A stretch of 64,000 nucleotides of DNA from Pirellulaceae bacterium. Its GTDB lineage: Bacteria > Planctomycetota > Planctomycetia > Pirellulales > Pirellulaceae. Under the pieces are notes generated by a model that was not told the origin of the DNA, did no database searches, and saw only the letters and a program-made list of their open reading frames with translations. The translations under genes were made by a program, and so were the position numbers. The DNA lies in NCBI GenBank assembly GCA_019636375.1, contig JAHBXS010000002.1:523621-587620 (forward strand), written 5' to 3'. Shown here in pieces: positions 1 through 9,240 of the stretch; the first letter of the stretch is position 1, and the number at the start of each line of letters is the position of its first letter.

Positions 1-952
1 CCGAAACACGGTTGTCAGGGAAATTATATGTGCGAATCCGTTGGCTTCGATCACCCGAACCGACCAAGTTCTTTCGGGTCGTGGCTCGTGCGGCGGCATC
101 TCGTTGTTGATAAAAATCGTAGACTCGCGATTTCAGGATTCGCATGGCTTTGGCCAAATTTTTATGCTGACTCCGCTCGTCGATACATTTTACGACGACT
201 CCGGTGGGGTGGTGGATAATACGAATTGCGGACGCAGTTCGGTTCACGTGCTGCCCCCCTGCCCCGCTACTGGCACAATAACGTTCGACCTCATAATCGG
301 CAGGGTTTAGCTCAACCTCCACATCTTCCGGTTCCGGCATCACGGCGACCGTGGCCGCAGAGGTATGAATCCGCCCCTTGGCTTCGGTATCGGGGACCCG
401 TTGAACACGGTGTCCGCCACTTTCGTATTGTAGTTCGCGGTAACAGCCTTCGCCTTCGATGGTGGCAGTGATTTCCTTGTAGCCCCCCATGTCAGACTCG
501 CTGAAATCGAGAGTCTGCATTTTCCAGCCCTTCTTGTCGCAATACCGCTGGTACATGTTGTGCAAGTCGGCCGCAAACAGTGCCGCCTCTTCGCCACCCG
601 TTCCGGCACGGATTTCGATAACGCAGCGACTACGATTGGCGTCTTCACCCCCGATGGTCATCAGCAAGAGCTCGTCCCACAGCGCCTCTCGTTGTGGGAG
701 TAACGAGGCGATTTCCTCTTCGGCCATTTCCCGTTCGTCGGGGTCGCTGGCGGAATTTTCCAACTCGCGGGCTTCTTGGATCTGGCTCACGATGTCCTTG
801 AACCGTTTGTACTTGTTGGCCATTTTGGCAAGGCTGCCATGCTCGCGAGCAACGGCTCCCATCCTCGTCGAGTTCCCCAAAGTCTCTGGGTCTGACAGTT
901 GGCGTTCAAGTTCTTCGAATCGGGCGAGCTTTTCTTCTAAGGTATCTTTCAT
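1..952 (-). CDS. prfA: Peptide chain release factor 1 (RF1), 3' end beyond the window
   Basis: RF1 releases the finished protein from the ribosome at UAA and UAG codons. The reverse-strand frame opens at the ATG at 952 ([19 protein letters not shown]) and runs open to position 1, giving about 317 residues; RF1 is usually about 355-360, so roughly 40 C-terminal residues lie off the left edge. The catalytic GGQ tripeptide is visible within SGAGGQHVN at about 251-259. The anticodon-like motif lies in [13 protein letters not shown], the PxT form of RF1 rather than the SPF form of RF2. The N-terminal coiled coil and the acidic domain 1 are intact. prmC often follows prfA in bacteria, but that region is not visible here. 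Confidence 0.95.
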   Translation of the reverse strand, partial: MKDTLEEKLARFEELERQLSDPETLGNSTRMGAVAREHGSLAKMANKYKRFKDIVSQIQEARELENSASDPDEREMAEEEIASLLPQREALWDELLLMTIGGEDANRSRCVIEIRAGTGGEEAALFAADLHNMYQRYCDKKGWKMQTLDFSESDMGGYKEITATIEGEGCYRELQYESGGHRVQRVPDTEAKGRIHTSAATVAVMPEPEDVEVELNPADYEVERYCASSGAGGQHVNRTASAIRIIHHPTGVVVKCIDERSQHKNLAKAMRILKSRVYDFYQQRDAAARATTRKNLVGSGDRSQRIRTYNFPDNRVS

Positions 953-1619
953 GTCTGGTGCCGCAGTAAAAATTGATTTGCGAAGTTCGTCAATGCGCGA
1001 AAGCGATTTTGGAGTTGCCAAAACAACGCTTCCACGACGAGGCAGAGGGGTTCGTCGCGCGGCTACAAAGGGCTGACCGAAAAAAACCAAGCGGTCAGTT
1101 GACGCAAGTCATGAATGGATTGACGTGAAAGAGATGACATGTTTTGATTCGATTGGTCAACAAAATTCTGATGAGAAAGCGGGCGGATACCAAGGTGCCC
1201 GACACTTAAATAGTCGTTTCGGCAACGATACCCAAGTCAAATTCTCGCGATACCCTTATTAATTGACCGGATTTTCAGTTTTTTCTCAAGGCGTGGCGAA
1301 ACGGCCCAGCCTGCTCACTGTGACAAAAACCGCGATGTTTCGGTTCGCAACAAGTTGCTAGCGGACGCCCAAAATAACCGACTTCCGCCAGTTTGGGGCC
1401 ATCGGTAGAATCCCGCCGAAGATTAGCCCGTTGGTATCTGAGAAAATCCAAGGAACGGCTACCCAGGCCTTTTCACGGATCGACTCGCGCCTTTTCACGG
1501 AGTGAAAAGCCACGTAGCCGTTCACTCCGTGAACGTACGAAAAGCATGTAGATACTAATCGGAATAACGCTCAAATCTGCGTCCGCCGATTTTTTTCATC
1601 ATTTCTGAAGTCCGAAACA
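953..1619. other. Intergenic region between divergent prfA and aroC
   Basis: These 667 bases separate two divergently transcribed genes and must hold both promoters. I see no convincing coding frame and no rpmE-like gene. The right part carries a 45-bp palindromic repeat (1491-1535) that recurs at 33573-33617, preceded by an extra partial copy of its first bases (CCTTTTCACGGA, from about 1469). I could not fix a promoter with confidence. Confidence 0.6.
1491..1535 (+). repeat. 45-bp dispersed palindromic repeat, copy 1
   Basis: The repeat contains two imperfect palindromes, TTTTCACGGAGTGAAAA and GTTCACTCCGTGAAC, separated by GCCACGTAGCC, so the whole unit can also fold on itself. A copy in the opposite orientation lies at 33573-33617 and differs at only two of 45 positions by my alignment. 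The size and fold resemble a REP-type extragenic palindrome. Confidence 0.8.
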
Positions 1620-2762
1620 ATGCTACGCTACTGGACCAGTGGAGAGTCACACGGAAAGTGCCTATCGGCGTTAGTCGATGGCTTTCCGTCTGGCGTGCCG
1701 ATCAACACCGAATTGATCAACCAGCAATTGCGGCGGCGGCAAATGGGTTACGGTCGCGGAAAACGCCAATCCTTGGAAACAGATGCTGTCGAGGTTCTAT
1801 CAGGGGTTTGGGACGGCAAGACGATTGGCAGTCCAATCCATCTCCAAATCGAAAACAAAGATCACAAACTCCCCCGACTCGAGGAGCTTCCTCGCCCACG
1901 TCCGGGGCACGGCGACTTGACTGGGGCCGTCAAATACCTCGGCAGCATTCGTGGCATTCTCGAACGAGCAAGTGCGCGAGAGACGGCGGCGCGAGTTGCC
2001 GCCGGGGCTCTGGTCAGTCAACTACTTGCTCAATTCAACATCCGTGCAATTGGATACGTTGTCGAAATCGGCGGCGAAGCAATTCCCGCTCGATGCGATT
2101 TGACTTTTGCTGATCAGTTGGCCGAACGTGATCGCAGCGAAGTCTTTTCCCTTAACACGGCATACGATCAACAAATCAAGCGAGTGATCGATGAGGCGCG
2201 CGAGGCCGGTGATACGGTCGGTGGGATTGTCGAAGTCCGAGTCGAGGGACTCCCTTTCGGCTTGGGAACTCACGCCCAGTGGGATCAGAAACTCGACGGT
2301 CGTTTGGCTCAAGCCGTTATGGCGGTCCAAGCCATCAAAGGGGTCGAGATTGGGCTGGGCTTTGAAGCCGCGCGGCAACGAGGTTCACAAGTCCACGATC
2401 CGATCCATTTCGACTCCGCTCAACAAACTTCCCCAAATCTTGGCTACATCCGTCCGAGCAACAATGCCGGAGGCCTTGAGGGAGGGATGACCAACGGCCA
2501 ACCCCTTGTGATCCGCGCGGCAAAGAAACCGATCAGCACGTTACAAAAACCCCTCAGTTCCATTTCGATGGACACCAAAGAACCAATGGCGGCGAGCTAT
2601 GAACGGAGTGATATTTGCGCCGTCCCCGCTGCCAGCGTCATCGTCGAGCATGTCGTGATGTTCGAAATCGGTGTGGCTTTTATAGAGAAATTCGGTGGCG
2701 ACAGTCTGGTCGAGATGCAGGACAGCTACCAACGCTTCTTGGAACTTGCCCGCGAGCGATAA
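1620..2762 (+). CDS. aroC: Chorismate synthase
   Basis: AroC converts 5-enolpyruvylshikimate-3-phosphate to chorismate, the last step of the shikimate pathway, using reduced FMN. The 380-residue product has the usual family length. The N-terminal GESHGKC signature is at residues 8-14, the RASARETAARVAAGAL signature is near residue 120, and the conserved GGLEGGMTNGQP segment lies in the C-terminal half. The ATG at 1620 gives the standard MLRYWTSGESHG beginning. It stands alone on the plus strand, with a 53-bp gap before the next gene, an unknown membrane protein that could be cotranscribed. Confidence 0.97.
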   Translation: MLRYWTSGESHGKCLSALVDGFPSGVPINTELINQQLRRRQMGYGRGKRQSLETDAVEVLSGVWDGKTIGSPIHLQIENKDHKLPRLEELPRPRPGHGDLTGAVKYLGSIRGILERASARETAARVAAGALVSQLLAQFNIRAIGYVVEIGGEAIPARCDLTFADQLAERDRSEVFSLNTAYDQQIKRVIDEAREAGDTVGGIVEVRVEGLPFGLGTHAQWDQKLDGRLAQAVMAVQAIKGVEIGLGFEAARQRGSQVHDPIHFDSAQQTSPNLGYIRPSNNAGGLEGGMTNGQPLVIRAAKKPISTLQKPLSSISMDTKEPMAASYERSDICAVPAASVIVEHVVMFEIGVAFIEKFGGDSLVEMQDSYQRFLELARER

Positions 2763-2815
2763 GGTTAACGCGTCACTGCGAACCAGGATTGAAACCAAAG
2801 GATTGAAAAACCCAA

Positions 2816-4048
2816 ATGACACCCCTCAGCGATAAGAAAAGACGCCTGCTGTGCCGTTTGCTGTTTTTCATCGGCTGCGTTGTGCCGTTTGCGGGAACCG
2901 TTTACCTTTTGCTGCATGGCCCGACTGTCACCGATTGGGAGAAATTGGTCAAAGCCGAGACGCGGTTAGAACTGCGCTTTGAGCGGGTCGAAACGCCGAC
3001 TCCCAACCGTACGAAATTTTATGGCGTGAAGTTTGCCAATCCAGCCCTGGCCGAGCTCTCTCGCATTCCGACCGTAACGGTGACACGAGGCGAGACGAAT
3101 TTTATCGAGATTTCCGGAACGATGCGACTGCCTACCAAGGGGCTTGCCGTCTTACTCGAAACCATGCAGCGCGAGGTTTTATCTGGCGGCAGTCTCGATG
3201 ATCTATGGGAGATACGAGTCGATAAAATCGATCTGCAAGATTCCAATGACTCGACTCGCGGCGAACTCTACGGACCGTTGACCGTTTTCCTCGGCCGCGA
3301 CTCGAAAGGGCAGCATGTGTTGCGGGCCAAGGTTCTAAAGGGTGGCTCGGAAGCCCCCATCGAATTGGAACTCTCGGTTGATCGCGACTCGGGCCACGAG
3401 GGATTGTACCTCGCGACGGGCGACACTGCCCTCCCCTTTTGGTTGATTCAAGAGGGTTGGCGACAGGATGGAATACGCTTTTCGCAAGGGTCTTTTTCCG
3501 GAACCGCCCAACTCTCATGGAGTCCTCGCGGAATGGACGGCGCGATAAATGGGAGATTTAAAAACTTGGACCTCACCAAGCTGTCAGCAGGCTACGAGCT
3601 AGAGGTCAAAGGCTCGGCGGATATCGACTTGCGTCAGTGCCATATCGAAAACGGCAGGATCAGGGCCGCCGAAGGAACACTTGCGGCCTTGACTAACCAG
3701 TTCTCTGTTAAAGGGCAGAAGATTATGCGTGCTCTCATCGACAACCCTGCAAATGATTCGTTCGTACGCCAATTTAAGACTAAGTTTTTAATCGCCAACA
3801 GCCAATTGCATTTGGATGGGATGCTGGCGATCGATCAGAACAATCAACAACTGCAGGGGCTCCCTCTTTCATTGCCACTTCAACATGCCGCCCACTTACT
3901 GACCTCGGTCGATTTTATTGAAAACCCGTCAGACTCCCGGTTTGACATGGCCAATCTGAACGACCGAGGAATCTCCCTACTCAACGCCTTCCAACTGGAC
4001 TCCCGTCGAGAGACCGCCGAACAACCACCCCGCGAACTGCGCCGATAA
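2816..4048 (+). CDS. Membrane-anchored protein of unknown function
   Basis: I do not recognise this 410-residue protein. It starts with a short basic stretch and one hydrophobic segment (about residues 9-34, RLLFFIGCVVPFAGTVYLLL), so it is probably anchored in the cytoplasmic membrane with its body outside. The rest is soluble, and the section around residues 240-330 (GAINGRFKNLDLTKL, then GRIRAAEGTLAAL) has the alternating pattern seen in AsmA-like or DUF748-like beta-rich proteins. That resemblance is weak. It follows aroC by 53 bp on the same strand and converges with the cytochrome c synthase gene, whose stop lies 23 bp away. Confidence 0.7.
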   Translation: MTPLSDKKRRLLCRLLFFIGCVVPFAGTVYLLLHGPTVTDWEKLVKAETRLELRFERVETPTPNRTKFYGVKFANPALAELSRIPTVTVTRGETNFIEISGTMRLPTKGLAVLLETMQREVLSGGSLDDLWEIRVDKIDLQDSNDSTRGELYGPLTVFLGRDSKGQHVLRAKVLKGGSEAPIELELSVDRDSGHEGLYLATGDTALPFWLIQEGWRQDGIRFSQGSFSGTAQLSWSPRGMDGAINGRFKNLDLTKLSAGYELEVKGSADIDLRQCHIENGRIRAAEGTLAALTNQFSVKGQKIMRALIDNPANDSFVRQFKTKFLIANSQLHLDGMLAIDQNNQQLQGLPLSLPLQHAAHLLTSVDFIENPSDSRFDMANLNDRGISLLNAFQLDSRRETAEQPPRELRR

Positions 4049-4071
4049 AAAAGATTAAGACGTTGGCCGCA

Positions 4072-7000
4072 TCACGCCGCACGTCGTAGATCTTTTGGCT
4101 CAGGAATCAAGCCAATCATCGACACAAGGATACTGCTCCCCAAGATGGCGAACATGATTTGCAGACCCTCTTCACTAAAACCGTAATTGTGCAGCCCGAC
4201 ACCCAGCAAGTTCACCCCCTGCCAAGACCAGAATGTGACGGCAATTCCCAATGTCGCCACCGCCGCAATCCCTTTGGCTCGGATAATCCCGGCCCAACGA
4301 GCGTGCAACAAAACGGCGTTCCAGAAGACGATCATCAGAGCCCCGTTTTCTTTGGTGTCCCAACCCCAGAATCGCCCCCACGAATCATCGGCCCACAACC
4401 CGCCGAGCACCGTCCCGAAGAAACTGAACAACAATGCAAAACAAGTAATCCCGTAAACCACATTCGCGAGTGATTGAATCGTCGGAGATAGTTTCGGCAG
4501 AGTCCCGCGCAAGTATCCGACCAACCAAATCATCAACGCTCCGATCCCAACCGCACCAGCGGCGTATGTCGCCACGTAGCCGAGCGAGATACAAATCACG
4601 TGCGTCGACAACCAAAATTGAGTATCCAACACCGCGACCAAAACCGTGAACGTATCACCGTCTTTGATACTCATGGTCCATGCCCACAAGAGCATCCCCA
4701 ACCCCGATGCTCCTGCCAAAAAGCTTCCCACATTGATACGTGTCAGCCGCTCGACGATCAGCAGAAGGCCCACGCAACACGCAGAGATGAAAATCGCCGA
4801 GGAATACAGGGTCGTCACCGGAGGCCTTCCGGAAATCATAATCCGCAACAAGATTCCGAAAAAGTGGATACTCAAGCCGGCAATCAAGATCACCATCGCT
4901 ACTCGTCCGATCTCGCGGGGGAGAACAACAAAGCCACAAACCGCAACAATGGCACCGAACAGGTAAAATACCATCGCCAAATAAAACGGCGATCCGAAAT
5001 TGTAGAGAATTTCGACTGGCAACCTCCAACCCAGTTTGTTGTTTGCCTTGAATTCGGTCAGATAGCTCGCCAAAGCGGCATTGAATTCGTCGGCATTTCT
5101 ATCGGTCATCAATCGCTCCAGACGGATTGGAGTTTCGGCAGTCGTCGGCGATTGGCTGGCAAGTTCAGGATAAAAACCTATCGCTTCCACATGCCGCCGC
5201 ACCTCCGGAACCAACTCCTTGACGATTCGTTCCATCTGCATCGCGACATTCGCTTCCGCTTGGACCGTGATCCCTCTCAGTTTTTCCTCAGGCAATTTCC
5301 GCAACTCCGCCAGCAAACTGTTTTCGGCATCGGCTTGACTACGATGTCTCGCGACAATCTCTTGTATCTCAGGGTCTTGTTGCATGACCCGCAATGTTTC
5401 TTCGTTGACGAGTTCTCGACGAATCCCCGGTTCAAGTTGATCGGCCATGATCACTTCGGCCAATTGGGTTGAGTTGGTTGCGCCAAGTTTTTGAGCATAC
5501 TCCGCCAACCAGCGGCGATTGTGCGCGGTGGCCAATGTGATCCATTGGTCCGACTCCGCATCTGTTTGCACCAACAACGGCAAATCATCTGCCTCCGCCA
5601 AGCGACTGCCGATCTGCAAACGTGCCGCAAAGCCGTCTTGTTCTTGCGCGTGTTTCGGATCTCCCAGAGCGGCTTGCAGATTCTTGACCTTCGTGATCTT
5701 TTGATACAGGTCGACCAAACGTTTTTGCCCAATCGAAAGTTCCTCAACGGGCAACTTTCGCGCATTGGTGACCTGTTCCTCCAAGATCATAAATCGAGGA
5801 ACTTGCCGCCCAGCCACCTCAACCGGTTTTGCTAAATCTTCGAACGAATACAAAAACGGGCTGGCAGGTGTTAGTTTGAGTTCATTAAGAACGTGCAAAT
5901 CCGTAATTCGCAAGATTCGATAAGTCTCCCAACCAGACTGTCGGAAGATAGTGTCTGCGAACCAACGAATCGCAGGGCGTTTATTTTCATCGTAGCCGAG
6001 AACCTCTTCGCGAGCACACAACTGCCTGGCTGTGTTGCGAGCCAACGAGTCGAGGGGCTGCATGCGGCCTTGATACAACAACGGTATTTGACCGAGTTGA
6101 TCCAATCGCATCTCAGCCAAAACGACTTTAGGACGTGCCGCCGCGCTTAGAGCTCGCAACCCATAAGCGGCAAGTGGCAGACCGAGTAGCAACAGCAACA
6201 CGACAAACGCGGCCCGATTAAACGGATTCGTTCCGTTGGCAGTCGCTGAAGCCGTGCCCTGCAACATCTTTTCCAACGTGCCGCTAAATTGAAACACCAA
6301 CCCCAACACGACAAACATGCAGGCAACGTAGGGAATCATCCATCCGCTGTTTTTAACAATTTGTAGGACGGTTAACTCGCGCCCTTGAAAAGTGTCCATT
6401 CCAGACTGATAAAACGTCTCATTTCCGTATCGCAACGGATTATTCATCCACACACGCTGAGGCGAATCGATCAACCCCCGCCGTTCGTCCGTCAGTAGCA
6501 AATCCGAGGAAAACGACTTGGGAGTATTGGTCCCTGGGTAAACGGTTTTCTCGGCATCTACCAAATGGACTTCATAAGGTTTAATGTACGTTTTGAGCCG
6601 CAAACCAATTTGAAACGATTTGTCCTGAGCGGCCACTGTGTCTAAGACTTCATTGTCGTATGACAACATGCTGATCAAATAAGTTCCCAAGGAGGTACCA
6701 GTCCCCTTTTCCAAAATCTCCACATAAGCTGCCGCGCGATCATGCGCCCGCTCCGACCCAACGGCGGGAGTTGGCGGAAGTTGGACAGCTCGAAAAACTC
6801 GCCCCAGCCCAGCAGAAGCCAGATTCTCTTGGGTGTCCCCGGCGTTGATTCGCTCTAAATTCGCATTGATAAAATACTGCTTGGGGCGAAGGTCAAATGG
6901 CAAGTCCGGATGGGAAATCACCTTTTCACCCTGCAATCGCGACGAGGGAATCGTTGTGATCTTGGTCTCCTCCGAATTACTCGCATCCACAACCACCATC

Positions 7001-7920
7001 TCCGTGTTGCGAATGTCAAGAGCAAGCGAAGTCGTCTCCCCCTCGAAGACTGTCATTTGCTGTTCGACGTTCGTCAGCGATACATACAACTCATTGGCCA
7101 TCAACATCATGATGCCAATGTGGATTAAGACCACGGCGCCTTTCCGTTTGAACAAAAGAGCACAAGCGACCATCATCACTGCCGCAGCCATTGTCCCTTG
7201 GATCAGTTGCCACAGAATCCGCATTGCCGAGTCGCCGATGAAGGCTTGCTCGCCTTGCGAGATCAAGAAGATCAACAACGCCAGCAAAGCGGCCCCGATA
7301 AAACCAAGCCCTATTTTTTCGAGCGTCCGCTCACGCGGAAACTGATAGGCATAAAATCCAGCGGCCAGCCCTAACCCAAATACCACAACATGCATCAGCC
7401 ACCACAGCCTTCGGAAAAACTCTGGCGAGGCTGACGCTTGAAAACCATCCGGATTCTGCCCTCCCGCGACGACCATCCACGTGACCACAATCCCCAACAC
7501 GGCGACCATCAAACCAACAAACAAACGATTTCCGGTTGCTTGAATCCGCATCCGCACCAGGTGAGCCGCCAAAAGATTAATCATCATGGCGATCAAAATC
7601 GTCAAGCCGCTTGGAAGATGGCAAGCCCCTTGAACCTTTTGTTGATCGGGAAACCAAGCCGGTGGCAAAAACACGTTGTAAGGAATTCGCACAATTGGGC
7701 TGGAGAAATGCTGACTTTTAACGGCCCAAATGTCCATCCGAGTCTGCTGCATACTCGAAACCCACACCACAAACACTGCAACGACCAGCAAACCTACCGT
7801 CAGCTTTAGTGAGCCCAACCCCTCCAACACCGCCAGCATCCAACGCTGAGTTGAAACCTGCGGCACAATTAGCGCCGAACGCGACTCCGAACCGCGGGGG
7901 AATGATTCAACGGTCGTCAT
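4072..7920 (-). CDS. Fused ResB/CcsB-CcsA cytochrome c synthase (System II)
   Basis: This 1282-residue membrane protein combines both halves of the System II haem ligation machine, which exports haem and attaches it to apocytochromes c outside the cytoplasmic membrane. The N-terminal half looks like ResB/CcsB: membrane segments near residues 30-55, 105-125 and 135-155, then a large extracytoplasmic domain. The C-terminal half (from about residue 975) is a CcsA domain with the tryptophan-rich haem-binding motif WGRFWGWDTKENGAL near residue 1185, and candidate haem-ligand histidines in FWLSTHVICISLGY and NAVLLHARWAG. A linker segment PLDSLARNTARQL near residue 620 is typical of long CcsA proteins of Planctomycetes and Bacteroidetes. 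A lipoprotein gene lies 47 bp upstream on the same strand and is probably cotranscribed. Confidence 0.9.
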   Translation of the reverse strand: MTTVESFPRGSESRSALIVPQVSTQRWMLAVLEGLGSLKLTVGLLVVAVFVVWVSSMQQTRMDIWAVKSQHFSSPIVRIPYNVFLPPAWFPDQQKVQGACHLPSGLTILIAMMINLLAAHLVRMRIQATGNRLFVGLMVAVLGIVVTWMVVAGGQNPDGFQASASPEFFRRLWWLMHVVVFGLGLAAGFYAYQFPRERTLEKIGLGFIGAALLALLIFLISQGEQAFIGDSAMRILWQLIQGTMAAAVMMVACALLFKRKGAVVLIHIGIMMLMANELYVSLTNVEQQMTVFEGETTSLALDIRNTEMVVVDASNSEETKITTIPSSRLQGEKVISHPDLPFDLRPKQYFINANLERINAGDTQENLASAGLGRVFRAVQLPPTPAVGSERAHDRAAAYVEILEKGTGTSLGTYLISMLSYDNEVLDTVAAQDKSFQIGLRLKTYIKPYEVHLVDAEKTVYPGTNTPKSFSSDLLLTDERRGLIDSPQRVWMNNPLRYGNETFYQSGMDTFQGRELTVLQIVKNSGWMIPYVACMFVVLGLVFQFSGTLEKMLQGTASATANGTNPFNRAAFVVLLLLLGLPLAAYGLRALSAAARPKVVLAEMRLDQLGQIPLLYQGRMQPLDSLARNTARQLCAREEVLGYDENKRPAIRWFADTIFRQSGWETYRILRITDLHVLNELKLTPASPFLYSFEDLAKPVEVAGRQVPRFMILEEQVTNARKLPVEELSIGQKRLVDLYQKITKVKNLQAALGDPKHAQEQDGFAARLQIGSRLAEADDLPLLVQTDAESDQWITLATAHNRRWLAEYAQKLGATNSTQLAEVIMADQLEPGIRRELVNEETLRVMQQDPEIQEIVARHRSQADAENSLLAELRKLPEEKLRGITVQAEANVAMQMERIVKELVPEVRRHVEAIGFYPELASQSPTTAETPIRLERLMTDRNADEFNAALASYLTEFKANNKLGWRLPVEILYNFGSPFYLAMVFYLFGAIVAVCGFVVLPREIGRVAMVILIAGLSIHFFGILLRIMISGRPPVTTLYSSAIFISACCVGLLLIVERLTRINVGSFLAGASGLGMLLWAWTMSIKDGDTFTVLVAVLDTQFWLSTHVICISLGYVATYAAGAVGIGALMIWLVGYLRGTLPKLSPTIQSLANVVYGITCFALLFSFFGTVLGGLWADDSWGRFWGWDTKENGALMIVFWNAVLLHARWAGIIRAKGIAAVATLGIAVTFWSWQGVNLLGVGLHNYGFSEEGLQIMFAILGSSILVSMIGLIPEPKDLRRAA

Positions 7921-7967
7921 GTTGATTACCTATTAAAATTAGTGGCTGTAAAAACAACCACCTTGAT

Positions 7968-9041
7968 CTACTTAAAACGCAAGCTCGCCAAAAATGTGGC
8001 GAACTCTTCTTGACTTGATGCAACTAATTCTGGCGGACCGCTCATTTTGACGAACCACGCGGCTCCATCGGAAACGAACATCACCGCCGACACTGACCGG
8101 GGCCTTTCACCAGCACCCTGTAAATCCATTCGTTTGGCTTCGACTCCTGCAACCGTTTCCGTGCTCGCATGAACCTCGATCGCTTCAGCGACACTTAGTG
8201 AAACTCCCGACTCTGCGATCCAGTTTTCAATCGACTCTTCCCATGTCACCATTTTTTCCGGCAAGGCCGTGACCGAAATAGTGGCCAGTTGCTCCCCGCT
8301 TGTCTTCTCCAAGCGTAACGTCACAAACGTCGCCGTCGTGTTGACGGTCCAGCCACTGGGGAGTTGATAGTCAAGCTCTTTTTGCACCGGTGCCGACATC
8401 GCGGCCTGTCCCCCGGCACCCATTCCCGGCGGCATCATCCCACCTTGAATCTCACCCGAACGGTCGAACACCAGAAATTTCCCGCCCCGATACTCCAACT
8501 CACCGATTTCCTCGTCCAACTCATTGGCCGTGATCGGCTCCAACCCCATCTGGCCTCGCCAACGATTGAAGTTCGCCAGTCGATCAAAGTCAGGCCCCAA
8601 ACTCGACACCACCAATTCGACTTTATCGCGAAAGCTGTTGGGAATCACCAAGGTCGCCAACCGACTCGACATTGGCGAATCGCTGACCGCAGAGATCGCT
8701 CGCCACCCGGTTGGAACTTGCCAAACCGGTTGCCCTTGGTCGTCGAAACTGACTTGTTTTAAGAAATCGACCCAAGCCGATTCCGCTTCGGCCAACGCTC
8801 GCGTCGAGCCGCTGATTTTGAAAAACCATGACGCATCGGGTTGCAACGCCACGGCGACAACCATCCGCTCTTGGGTCGCTTCCTTGATCGGCAATCCCGA
8901 CCTCGAAAGTGGAACGGTGACCGTTTCAATCGGCTCTTCTATATTGCAGCCAACAATACACAAGCACAGACAGCTTGCCCACAGACACCACCACCTTCTG
9001 CCTTCAAACCTACCGATGGCTCTCTCTCGAAGCTTGTGCAT
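7968..9041 (-). CDS. Secreted lipoprotein of unknown function, upstream of ccsBA
   Basis: The 357-residue product begins with a basic region, a hydrophobic core and the lipobox IVGC (CLCLCIVGCNIEEP), so it should be exported and lipidated at Cys32. The body contains two related halves: a segment starting VVAVALQPDASWFFKISG near residue 60 is echoed near the C-terminus by SAVMFVSDGAAWFVKMSG, each followed by a helix and a phenylalanine-rich end. This suggests an internal duplication. A glycine- and methionine-rich linker (GGMMPPGMGAGGQ) separates them. Its location 47 bp upstream of the cytochrome c synthase suggests a role in cytochrome biogenesis or electron transport, but that is inference from context only. 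The ATG at 9041 follows an AGGAGAATC ribosome binding site. Confidence 0.75.
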   Translation of the reverse strand: MHKLRERAIGRFEGRRWWCLWASCLCLCIVGCNIEEPIETVTVPLSRSGLPIKEATQERMVVAVALQPDASWFFKISGSTRALAEAESAWVDFLKQVSFDDQGQPVWQVPTGWRAISAVSDSPMSSRLATLVIPNSFRDKVELVVSSLGPDFDRLANFNRWRGQMGLEPITANELDEEIGELEYRGGKFLVFDRSGEIQGGMMPPGMGAGGQAAMSAPVQKELDYQLPSGWTVNTTATFVTLRLEKTSGEQLATISVTALPEKMVTWEESIENWIAESGVSLSVAEAIEVHASTETVAGVEAKRMDLQGAGERPRSVSAVMFVSDGAAWFVKMSGPPELVASSQEEFATFLASLRFK

Positions 9042-9240
9042 GATTCTCCTAAGTGGCTGTGAAAAAAGTCGATATTCAGTCCGGCATCTCCATCCGGGCT
9101 ATCGGATCAAAAGCGACAATGTCGTTTGAGTGCTGCCGCCAAACGTTTAAGTGTGCAACAGTTAATTATCGCGGAGAGTTTCGCTTCGGCCAACATTTTG
9201 CCTCGAAGAATGTTGCGACAAAAACGCCTGTTTGGCTAAA

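Noticed and set aside
1..952. Release factor 2 (prfB)
   Set aside because: The codon-recognition segment has the PxT form (VPDTEAKG) rather than SPF, and no programmed frameshift is present.
489..1076. Plus-strand 195-codon frame opposite prfA
   Set aside because: Ser/Arg-rich antisense frame; the reverse strand encodes release factor 1 with its GGQ motif.
4600..5472. Plus-strand 290-codon frame opposite the cytochrome c synthase gene
   Set aside because: His/Gln/Arg-rich translation typical of the antisense of a membrane-protein gene; the minus-strand protein has clear CcsA motifs.
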